Below are positions 52,384-60,870 of a DNA stretch of 64,000 nt, one piece after another. The position numbers were made by a program, and so were the translations under genes. The stretch spans positions 64,317 to 128,316 of the forward strand of contig BLSF01000038.1 in assembly GCA_012862575.1 (NCBI GenBank), read 5' to 3'. The notes beneath the pieces were generated by a model, which saw only the letters and a list, made by a program, of their open reading frames with translations, did not search any database and was not told the DNA's origin. Within the stretch, counting starts at the first letter, position 1, and each line of letters begins with the position of its first letter. Source of the stretch: Parietichytrium sp. I65-24A (taxonomy: Eukaryota; Sar; Bigyra; Thraustochytrida; Thraustochytriidae).

Positions 52384-52905
52384 CTTTCGCCCCTACCGAG
52401 AGTTTTCTTCTGCGCGCCGCGTCCTGCGCCACCAATTCTATATTGCGGACGGCTGGCCCGACACCGTCGCCAGACTTGCTTCTCATCATTTCGCTGACAT
52501 GTTCATTGAATATGCGCACATTCCATGCTTGTTGGGAATATGACCGTTGAAAACTATGACCACTGGCACTCAAGTTAGACTCCACGCTCTGTAAGTGGAT
52601 TTGCTACCATAATCATGATCATGATGCTGGCGCTGGTAACGCGTCAATAACAAAGCTTCGAAACCAGTCGACTGCGAATGGATGTATGATTATTTGCAAT
52701 GTTTGTGATGTTTGTGCCCGAAGAGAAAAAGAGAAGAGAAAGAGAGATATTTGGGACGTGTGCCTTCTATCTTCCGTGCACATCGGCAGAGATCCGCAAT
52801 CGCCCAACTGCGAGGCAAGGCAAGGCAAGACGGGGGGCGACAGGGCGATTGCATGAGGCAGAGAGAGCGGCGTCTGAGCCTGGCTGGGCTGTATGAGGGG
52901 CGGTG
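52384..52905. other. Divergent promoter region
   Basis: A 522-bp gap between the coiled-coil gene (minus) and the calcineurin-B-like gene (plus). No gene is seen; it presumably holds both promoters. Confidence 0.5.
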
Positions 52906-53851
52906 ATGGGTAACAAGGCGGCGACGGAGAATGGCGCTGCAAAGAAATCTGCAGCGAAGACCGGCAAAGTCGCGGCAGATGCTCCGGCGCCTGAGGTACC
53001 CCCGTGTTGTAAGTGCGAGAGGGGACGCAGTGGGTGGAGTATTTCCTCCGTGGCTCGCCATTGACTGACAGTTCTTCATGTTTTAAAATATATATCTTCA
53101 CGCACGGCAAAAGTTACACCAGCGGAGCTCAAGAAGCTGAGGGAATATTTTGCCAAGATTGAAACCAAAGCCAAGCGTCGAACAACGGACATCGAGTCAT
53201 CAAGATTCGTCACCATCGCAGACATCGAGCTGCTCCCGGAGTTCGCGCTCAACCCGTTCATCGGCCGCGTGGCCAACGTCGTCCAGGACGAAATGACAAT
53301 CGTCAACCCTTCCCTCGCGGACAACCAAGTAGACTACCACACTTTCCTCCAGATCCTGGCCGTCTTCCACCCGGCCACGCCCCTCGAGGACAAGCACATT
53401 TGTAAGTTCCCCGTCCCCGTCTCCACCACCATCTCTGCCCTGCTGACGACGCTGCTTTCCCTTATGCTGCTCGCTGATCGCCATCATTCGCTCGCTGAAT
53501 GACGGCTCCCATCCTCGCTGTCTGCCTCTTGCTTGGCTTCATTGGCGCTGGTGCTTGTGCTTGTGTTTGCATTTGCATTTGCATTACATTTGCTTTTGCG
53601 TTGGCGTCGACCTTGGCGCAGACTGCTTCAAGGCGTTCGACTCGGACGGCGACGGGGAGCTCTCCGCAAGCGATCTCTCTTCGACGTTCGCCGCTCTGCA
53701 CCCGCTGCTCCCCGTTTCCGAGCTAGACCGCAAGTGCCGCCTCATCTTCGAGTCCGCGGGCCGCCTCGACCAGCGCTCTCTGCTTCCCGATCACTTCTTC
53801 GCGCTCTTCGACGCCGCCAACTTTCACCGATTCTTCACCATCCCGCTCTGA
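52906..53851 (+). CDS. Calcineurin-B-like EF-hand protein with N-myristoylation-type start
   Basis: Three exons, 52906-53008, 53114-53401 and 53622-53851, have GTAAGT donors and introns of 105 and 220 nt. They give 206 residues. The start MGNKAATENG has Gly-2 and fits N-myristoylation, like calcineurin B (MGNEAS). The body follows the calcineurin-B/CHP/CBL plan: TPAELKKLREYFAKIE, LLPEFALNPFIGRVANVV (human PELQQNPLVQRVIDIF), DYHTFLQIL, then DKHIYCFKAFDSDGDGELSA. Only the third EF-hand has a canonical loop (DSDGDGELSASD); the others have lost key acidic positions. The exon-2 acceptor at 53113 is chosen because the upstream CAG at 53071 is too close to the CTGAC branch site; using it would add 14 in-frame codons. 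It probably acts as a membrane-tethered Ca2+ sensor subunit; the partner is unknown. Confidence 0.82.
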
Positions 53852-53876
53852 CTACTCTGACTTCTCTGACTCCTCG

Positions 53877-53935
53877 TTCCGCGACTGTTTCGCGACGGTT
53901 CCGCGACTGTTTCGCGACTGTTTCGCGAGCGTTCC
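53877..53935. repeat. 11-bp tandem repeat (TTTCGCGACTG-type) between two genes
   Basis: About five to six copies of an 11-bp TTYCGCGACTG unit, each with a TCGCGA or CCGCGA core, in the 177-bp gap between the EF-hand gene stop and the CINP start. A 7-bp AGTGGCG triplication follows at ~53968-53990. Confidence 0.9.
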
Positions 53936-54028
53936 GGGGCAGGGTGCGCGGGGACCCGCGGTGTGGCCAGTGGCGAGTGGCGAGTGGCGAGTGGGCTGGG
54001 AGGGATCGCGCCATCGCGAAGAGCGGGA

Positions 54029-54954
54029 ATGGAAGCGGTGGCGGTGGAGACGGCGGCGGCGGCGCTGGCGGCCACGAAGAACTGGCGCGAGCTGAGCGAC
54101 GCTGGGGCGCCGGCGCTGGCGTCCGTGAGCAACGCGCTCATCTCCGCGAGGTAAGTGTCGCGTCCGTGGCCTTTTTTTCGGGGGCGGTCGGAAGAGTGTG
54201 GGAGCAGACGGCTTGGCTGACGAGCGAGGACAGTTTCACGAACGAGCCGCTGGCGTGGGGAGTCCTCGCGAAGAACACTGCAGTCAGGAACAAGGTCTGC
54301 GAAGCTGTGCGCGAGGACCTGCGTAGGAAGCTGGAAAACCTGCGCGACGTGGTGGAGCAACTGGTAAGTGGTTTGGCGGGGGCTCCGTGGCGTTTGGGCA
54401 AGTTGCTGACGAAGAGGGCTGCGCGGACGGTCGCGGCAGAGCATGGCGTACAACGACTTGAAGGCGTTCGCGGAGCAGCTGCAGGAGACGTGCGACTCGG
54501 TGAGCGGTCGCCAGGATGCGGACCAGATGGTAGCGAAAACGTGTTCGATATTTGAGTTTGGTGAGTTGTTTTATAGCCTATTGCGCAATAGTTTGATGCA
54601 ATGGTATTCTTTCTGTCGCTGGCCGGGAACCACGTAAGCTGACGCCGATGCTCTCTTGGTGGGCCTCTTGATCTCGTTGCCACGATGTGGAAATGTGTAT
54701 GAACTGCGAATCTGAAACCTGAATTTCCAGAGCATATCGCCTGCGAGCTCGTCGCCGAGCTCGGCCAAGACCTTATGTGCAAGAAGGATATTTTGCGCGA
54801 CGTCACGGATATCTGCGACAATTATGACGACAAGTTCACGCCGTCCACTCGCGACGACCTGCTGCTCTACCTTTCGATCTGGTCTGCCGAGCCATACATC
54901 AACTCGCAGAAGCGCCTTCACGCGGAAGCTGTTCTCCTCTTCGAATCCTCGTGA
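54029..54954 (+). CDS. CINP: CDK2-interacting protein homologue (CINP)
   Basis: Four exons (54029-54150, 54234-54363, 54440-54560, 54731-54954; introns of 83, 76 and 170 nt, donors GTAAGT/GTGAGT) encode 198 residues. The product is helical. It begins with an Ala-rich stretch and NWRELSDAGAPALASVSNAL, matching the human CINP start (WETLNDAGFTTANNIANL). Then come AYNDLKAFAEQLQETCDSV and the diagnostic end DDLLLYLSIWSAEPYINSQK (human LTLSYLSMWLHQPYVESDSR), followed by RLHAEAVLL (human RLHLESMLL). In animals CINP binds CDK2/CDC7 and ATRIP and also acts in ribosome biogenesis with the 5' half of the SPATA5/AFG2 complex; which role applies here is unknown. Intron density is higher than in most neighbours. 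All splice phases agree. Confidence 0.88.
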
Positions 54955-55192
54955 AAGTAAACGCTGCTGCAATGAGCGAGGACGGCATCCAGTCCGCAGT
55001 TCCCCTTGGCCCCAGGCACCTCGGTAACGCCTTAGGACCCACCGCCTTGAGGCCCCTCTTGATCAAAGCGCGGCTCGGGTTGTGTCTTAGATGAGCCACC
55101 TTCCACACTTGCCCATCTCACTGGATGTACGCGGCGCTTGGCCGACATCTCTTCCGGGCATCTCCGCCGCTAAGAATAATGTAAATCCACTG

Positions 55193-55618
55193 TCAACTCT
55201 GCGCTCCCTGCGAGGCGCTGGCCTTTTCCTTGAGCGCGTTTTGCGCCACCACCACCTCTGCCCACCACATGGGCTCTCTCTCAGCCGCGTCCAATTTGAC
55301 GACTGCATGCGCGTCCATGGCGTCTTGCCCCAGCCGCGGGCCCACCACCATCACCACGTCTCCCGTGCGCAGCTGCTCCTTCTCCGCCTCGTCTTCAGCC
55401 AGCGCCACTCGAACGACCCCGGACCCGTCGTCCAGCCACATCTCCAGCCCTCCGGAGCCCTCGCAGCGCGCGGGCCGCCGAACCACCACGCCTTGCACCC
55501 AGCTCCTCCCATCCTTGCCATCCTTGCCATTGCCCTCCTTGTCGCGCAACACACAAACCACGTCTCGCACGAAACGCTTCACTGCCGGCTCCGTGCGCAG
55601 CTCGCTCGCCTGCGCCAT
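55193..55618 (-). CDS. RMI2: RMI2-like OB-fold protein (RecQ/BLM dissolvasome subunit)
   Basis: This intronless 141-residue product starts at ATG 55618. The frame continues far upstream but that part lies across another gene's 3' region. The body has OB-fold spacing: SWVQGVVVRRPAR, LEMWLDDGSGVVRVAL, GDVVMVVGPRLGQDAMDAHAVVKL and the end MWWAEVVVAQNALK. These match human RMI2 (WMQGRVVMAD, ARLRDPSGDFSV, GKYVMVMGVVQ, MWELEVEDL). RMI2 pairs with RMI1 and supports BLM-TOP3A in dissolving double Holliday junctions. It lies 449 bp downstream of USP39 on the same strand and converges with CINP. The match is short, so another small OB-fold protein (TEN1-like) is the alternative. Confidence 0.7.
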   Translation of the reverse strand: MAQASELRTEPAVKRFVRDVVCVLRDKEGNGKDGKDGRSWVQGVVVRRPARCEGSGGLEMWLDDGSGVVRVALAEDEAEKEQLRTGDVVMVVGPRLGQDAMDAHAVVKLDAAEREPMWWAEVVVAQNALKEKASASQGAQS

Positions 55619-56067
55619 CTCCGATCTCCCCTTCCTTCGTCGCACTCTCGCTCTCTCGCTCTCTCGCTGCGTGCCAAGGTGCCTGAGAGAGAGAGAGAGA
55701 GAGAGCAAGAGCGTGAGAGTGACTGCGCCGAGCAGCAGCAGCACAGGTACACTGACACTGAGTAGCAGGAACAAATACGTGCGACATGAACGAAATAGGT
55801 GAGATAGTTGAGATAGGCGATGGATGGATGCTATGTATGCGATATGCGGGTCGCTCGATGTCGATCGTGAGCAAACAAGGGCGGCGAGTGCTTCTGAGAG
55901 GAGTGCACTGGAACTGTGGTAATGTGAAATTGTGGAACTGTGGAAATGGGGTCCAGCAGCGACAAGAAGATGCAGATTGGGTTCTGTATAGATGGACTGT
56001 GAGTGAGTGAGTGAGTGAGTGAGTGAGTGAGTGAGTGGGAGCGAGGGAGGGCGATGAATGGATGAAG
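55619..56067. other. Gap between USP39 and RMI2 with GA and GTGA microsatellites
   Basis: A gap of 449 bp between tandem minus-strand genes. It holds a (GA)n run at ~55687-55707 and a (GTGA)n run at ~55999-56037. These, and the absence of stops, let spurious long minus-strand frames run through it. Confidence 0.7.
55999..56037. repeat. (GTGA)n microsatellite
   Basis: About nine uninterrupted GTGA units just downstream of the USP39 stop codon. Confidence 0.95.
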
Positions 56068-57815
56068 CTAAGTTGCGCTGAAGGAGGTGTTCTCGAAGGC
56101 CGCGATGTACATTTCGCTGCCAGCGACGATTTGGGCGATGGTGTCTTTGACGGCCAGGTCGTGCATTTCCAGCCATCGCTTCTGGATCTGGTTGTGCGCA
56201 AAGGCGATGTAAGAACCCTCCTGCACGACGTTTCGCTTTTCAGAAAGATTCTGCGTCGAGTTGTGAAAATCAATCGCTGGTCAGGGCCGCAAGAGGGTGT
56301 GGAAAGTGTCCGAGGGTAACTTACCTTGTTGTCGAAAGAACGATGCATGAGACCCGACACCATAGAATACGTCGTTGTGAGAGGCTTGGAAGGAGCACTA
56401 CTTTTTCCTGACTCGGGGTCAATTTTTCGCCGTTTTCGAGCGTTCGCTTCTGCCATGGCCTTCTCAACCTGCTCCACCAAATAATTCTTTTCCAGCGACG
56501 CGTCGCAATTTATGCCATACTTGGTCGCTAACCGCTTCAGCTCCTTCAATGGCAAAGTTGAAGGGTTTTCTGAACCGCTGGACTCCTCCGCGAGATAAGG
56601 CGCCATGTTGAGGCCTTCAAGTTGAAGCCTGACGACGGTGTGATTTTTCTCCACGCCCCAACTAGTTTTCACCAACCGATTCACATGAAAGAGCAAATAC
56701 TTGGGGAGTTTTGTGATTTGATAGACTTTCCTTTCCAGCTTGCCCTTGTTTACCCCATGCACGGCTTGCTTGCCATCGTATTTGGCGAGAAGCTCGCTCA
56801 GCTCCATTTCGGCGGTGACCTCCGACTTGTCTGCAGTCTCCTTCAGCAAAGGCAGCGTGGGCAGATCAAGTGCGAAAATGAGCGCTGGGACCCGTCTCCG
56901 AACAATAGGTGTTCCGACAAATGCCGTGTCTAGGTTTGCCTCCGGAAGCGCATCGTTGACATCTCCGCCCATCTCCTCGTCATCCTTCTCAAGACTTTCT
57001 TGGTTGAGTCCAGTGACCACTGCAACGTTGGTTTTCCGGGCTTGCCTGGGAATCTCCTGGGTGCTGATTTCCACTTCCCCTTGAAAGCACTGGTGGATGA
57101 CACTGCTGTTTGGCTTATGTGTCCCCCCGACGCCAATGTGCAGCTCATGCAGAAGCCATTTGAGAAAATCAGCGCTATCCGCTTGCTCACCTACCTTGAA
57201 CTTGTTCTTGCTTGCCGAGGATACGGCATTTGCAAATTCGTGTGCCGACACTGCTGCTTTTAATTTTCTCTTGCTCCAAATTTTGCGCATCAGCGCTCCG
57301 AAGGTCTTTGTCACCCCGCTCGACGTGGTTTCGTACAGCGTGCAATCTAAGAAGAAATTCCTCAGCGGTTTAACCTGACTGAGCAAGCGTACCACCGCGT
57401 TGATGTAGTCCGACCCTCCGAGCTCGTTGAGAGGGCCAAACCCAGGCGTATATTCCACTCCAAAGATATCTTTTCGGGGCTTGAGCGTAGCGTCCAATTC
57501 GGCAATCTCTTGGCTCGTGAACTTGGGGTTGACATTGTACCGAATGTCGTCCAGAGACGGGTCTGTCACCTCATAGTTGTCAGGCAGACAGTAGATCTTG
57601 GCATTCTCCAGGTTGATAAAGACAAAGTGCCCTGCCTGCACGCTGTGCGTCTCCGCTGGCGTGCCAGGCTGCCGTCCGTGAAAGTACTTGCCGCACACAA
57701 GGCATGCATACACGCTCTTCCCACGCAGCGTCACACTACACAATTTTTCAAAATCAAAGTTCAGTGTCCGCCTGTCCACGGTATCCAAATACGGGCAGCT
57801 CGCCTGCGCCGCCAT
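56068..57815 (-). CDS. USP39: USP39/Sad1 tri-snRNP protein (inactive ubiquitin-protease fold)
   Basis: Exons 57815-56325 and 56250-56068 on the minus strand (74-nt GTAAGT...GCAG intron, phase 0) encode 557 residues. The zf-UBP domain starts at CPYLDTVDRRTLNFDFEKLC and contains YACLVCGKYFHGR, HFVFINLENAKIYCLPDNYE and IRYNVNPKFT, all hallmark Sad1/USP39 strings. The UCH-like domain follows with LNELGGSDYINAVVRLLSQV, where Asp stands in place of the catalytic Cys, as in USP39, so it is non-catalytic. Later come LLFHVNRL and, after the splice, EGSYIAFAHNQIQKRWLEMHDLAV (split in two here: EGSYIAFAHN and QKRWLEMHDLAV). An unusual insert (~415-480) with KRRKIDPESGK carries a SAP-like segment, PLKELKRLATKYGINC. 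The protein stabilises the U4/U6.U5 tri-snRNP. Ignoring the intron gives a false longer frame to 55395. Confidence 0.95.
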
Positions 57816-58523
57816 CTCGCGGTCCCTGTTGTTCTATCTGTGCAAGCTTTTCGTCTCTTCGCCACTTGCCTATCCCTTCAGCAGCTGCCAATCTCCAAAT
57901 GGCTACGGCCTCGACGACGCAGCGGCACTATACACGGAAGCCAACCTGCCCTTGCCAGCTGCACAAGCTTTGCAGCAGACCAGCCGCAACTCCAACTGCT
58001 CCGCTAACAGCTCGCTCACGCCAGCTTTAGAGAGAACAGAACCACTCGCCAAAGGTGAAGGAATGGTGTAAGGATCTGTCGCGGCACGCTAGGGCGAGGC
58101 GGCGGCTAGCGAAAAGAGACAGATCGCGAACTAATGACTACTGGCCGGGGACCCGCAGGCTGGAACAGGCACGCTGCCCAAGGTGCGAACAGGAGAGACA
58201 CGGGCGATATGGGAATGAAGCGCGCGGCGAGTTGGGAACCGGGGAGCATGAAAAGTTTGTCTTGTGTTCGTTCGACTTTGTGTACTATAATTCCCACTTG
58301 CAGTTCAACATTTTTCCATTTTACATCGGTTGGTTTGCTTGCTTGCTTGCTTGCTTGTTGGCACGCACGCATGGTAGTTCGCGGGGACGACGATTTCATG
58401 ATCAATAGAGAGTCTACACAGTGGTTGGAGGAGACTCGGTGTGTGTTACATAATTACAAGTGTCCGTCCTGGGATGAAAGGATGGACGGCAACGATGGGC
58501 GGGTGCAAATGAGGGTGAGAGCT
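57816..58523. other. Intergenic region upstream of USP39
   Basis: A 708-bp gap between tandem minus-strand genes: USP39 promoter plus the 3' flank of the PL14-like gene. It contains a (GCTT)n run at ~58336-58357. No gene seen. Confidence 0.55.
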
Positions 58524-60242
58524 TCAAAAGATGCGGCGGCCACGGTATCCAAGGTTGGCGTCGTTGCGGCAAGTGGACAAATCAGTACAAGTTCCAGAAT
58601 TCTTTGGAACACATCGAGCTGCTTTGCCTCCGCCGTTGCGGCAGTGAGAGCATTTCTTCTTCCGGCAACGCGATCGACTGTTGTCGTATCTGGAGCATCG
58701 AGAAAGCGCTTTGCGACCGGGGCACACGACTGTGGGAGCAGCAGTCGGGGAAGGAGTTGGTGAGTCGCTCGTCACACGGTCAAGTGGATCTGAAATTGTT
58801 TCATCCGCATTGTCGCTCCACTGACCAGGCTTGACCTGCCAGTTGTCGAATCGAGCAAATGTGGTCTTGGATGGCGCCCAAGTCGAATCGCTTCCTCCAT
58901 AAAACGTGGAAAAGAGAAACGTGTCCACCAAGGCAACTGAGTCATCGGATACCGCGCCACGCAGTTCTAGCTGAGCAACTGATAGCCGTTCTTCGCCATC
59001 AACAGCAACGGCCACCTCGCCATTTGCCGCACCAATATCGTTCACGCGTACGTACATTTCAATGTGATACCAGCGTTCCGTCTCGAACACAAAGTCTGGC
59101 ACGTAGATCGACTTCCCGCATTCGCTCTCGCGATGTTGGTCGTAAACATACAGAATGAGAGCCCCTTCGGGTTTCCACATCAGTCTACTGCTCCATCCGT
59201 CGGGAACGGTATCCTTGCAGCCGCTAGTCGCAGAGCCACCAGACATGCCGGGAAGTTTCCCTCCGCGGACCCACTCAAAGCCATTTTCAAAGTACAAATC
59301 GTAAGAGGAAGTGTATTCTTTGGATGGCGTCACTCGTTCATATTCGACGAGTCTCCGAGACCCGACATCGTTTGGTTCGTATTTTGCCCTCAAACACTTT
59401 TGAAAGCCATCACAGTCCTCCAGCACAAGCACGTCGCCATCGTCGCCGGTTCCAAATGGAATCGCGCCGTCTTCGTACGAGTCGAAGGAAAGTGCATAGA
59501 CATGGGAGTGTCCCGGAAATCGCCCTGGCTTCAGAGTCCAACTGGCGAATTTTGCGGACAACCTGTGCTGAAAACCAGGGAGTGTCTTTGCGGACACCGT
59601 CAAGGTATGCGCCCAGGTGTCGGTCGAGGCCCCCCCAAAATCAAGGTCGTACACAACTATGCCGACTTTCCCATCCTTGGCAAGACTGATCTGACCATTG
59701 GCGCGACCGGGGTCATTCACACGGACATGGAGCTCGTAGGTGCTCCAAATGTTTTGGTGAAGTTTCCAAGGCGTTTCAATGATGCGCCCGCAGTCCTCTG
59801 ACCGCTCTTGGTCGAGGATTCGAAGTGTAACGGCACCGTCCACAGACCATCCCAGGCGCACAGCCCAACTCTCCTGATCCTTGGCAAAGCAGCTGTACCC
59901 TGCATTTCCACCTTGTAGCCCAAGCAAGTCGCCTTGGGAGGCGACTCCGCTGAGATTGGAGGTCGGCTGCAGATGCACACTTGCCGTGAATTCAATGCCA
60001 GCATCAAAGCTTGATATCGCGGCAAGGTCACTCCTGTTTTCCTCGTCGTCCAAAAGGAGGCACTGGTCCAGCTCCTCGGAGTCGCATTCGGACACAATTT
60101 CGCCATCGAGGCTGCCTGTGAATGGCCGCGCATAGAGACCTTCATCTTCGGCATCAAATGCATACACCGGGTCAAACTCCACGCTTTTCGCTTGCACTTG
60201 CGCGAGAGCAACCACTGCCCCTGACAGTACGAGCAGCCTCAT
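58524..60242 (-). CDS. Secreted two-module PL14-like polysaccharide lyase with Cys-rich tail
   Basis: This intronless 572-residue product starts at ATG 60242. A signal peptide is clear (MRLLVLSGAVVALAQVQA). Two related beta-sandwich modules follow. The second (~245-480) has WVRGGKLPGMSGGSA (GGKLPG at ~327-332), GWSSRLMWKPEGALILYVYD and WYHIEMYVRVND, which are hallmarks of PL14 alginate/glucuronan lyases. The first (~20-240) has the same order, SWAVRLGWSVDGAVTLRILD and STYELHVRVND, but GDLLGLQGGNAG in place of GGKLPG, so it is probably non-catalytic. A Thr/Ser/Pro linker (SPTPSPTAAPT) joins a ~65-residue basic, eight-plus-cysteine tail that may bind carbohydrate or cell wall. It probably degrades uronate-containing algal polysaccharide outside the cell. 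The substrate is inferred from family only. Confidence 0.85.
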   Translation of the reverse strand: MRLLVLSGAVVALAQVQAKSVEFDPVYAFDAEDEGLYARPFTGSLDGEIVSECDSEELDQCLLLDDEENRSDLAAISSFDAGIEFTASVHLQPTSNLSGVASQGDLLGLQGGNAGYSCFAKDQESWAVRLGWSVDGAVTLRILDQERSEDCGRIIETPWKLHQNIWSTYELHVRVNDPGRANGQISLAKDGKVGIVVYDLDFGGASTDTWAHTLTVSAKTLPGFQHRLSAKFASWTLKPGRFPGHSHVYALSFDSYEDGAIPFGTGDDGDVLVLEDCDGFQKCLRAKYEPNDVGSRRLVEYERVTPSKEYTSSYDLYFENGFEWVRGGKLPGMSGGSATSGCKDTVPDGWSSRLMWKPEGALILYVYDQHRESECGKSIYVPDFVFETERWYHIEMYVRVNDIGAANGEVAVAVDGEERLSVAQLELRGAVSDDSVALVDTFLFSTFYGGSDSTWAPSKTTFARFDNWQVKPGQWSDNADETISDPLDRVTSDSPTPSPTAAPTVVCPGRKALSRCSRYDNSRSRCRKKKCSHCRNGGGKAARCVPKNSGTCTDLSTCRNDANLGYRGRRIF

Positions 60243-60870
60243 ATGGCCGAACTCTGCTTGCCGTCTTTGCGTTCGAAAATTGGGCTTTCGAATCTCGCTC
60301 TTTTGGGTTTTGCAGGAATTGAGGCAAACCTACTCCACTTGTTCCCTGGCTCGCCACATCTGAGTATCCAACATTCACCTACCCATTGACACCCCTTCCG
60401 TGCATCTAGCCGTTTTTTGCATCGCACCACTTAGCTAGTATGCACGGTAGGATTCGAGCGGACGTTTGTATCTCTCTATTTTGGCCAATTTCAGGATACG
60501 GGCAAAACCATTTATGTGCGAATACCGGGGGGGATGTGTCTCGACTTTCTCCTTCCTATATAATTCAGGACCCATCATTCGTCACCAGATGTCTTCACAG
60601 ACTTCGTGCTCCAGACTGGGGTGTGCACTAATTTCGTAGATAGTACCACGTAGTACACCTAGTATTCCTGACATTTGTAACGTTGGAACATGACTCCTCT
60701 CGCATGTCCATCAGATTTTCGATATCGATATGGAAATGAGTGATTGCGTATAATGAGCAATGGATCTCTAGCTAGTCTACTAGAGACAGAGTTCAAGAAC
60801 TCAGAGCGCTGATTATGTGACGATGGACAAAATAAAGAGTAGAGTTATGTTTTTTCAAGTATTCAAAACC
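60243..60870. other. Intergenic region; no gene seen
   Basis: A 628-bp gap between tandem minus-strand genes: promoter of the PL14-like gene and 3' flank of the SNF2-like gene. Nothing else is recognisable. Confidence 0.5.

Noticed and set aside
53533-54555. 340-codon plus-strand frame
   Set aside because: Crosses exons and introns of the EF-hand and CINP genes in the wrong frame.
55395-56067. Extension of the USP39 frame to an 806-residue protein
   Set aside because: Past residue 497 the frame reads through a GTAAGT donor into low-complexity sequence; splicing at 56324/56250 restores the conserved USP39 C-terminus.
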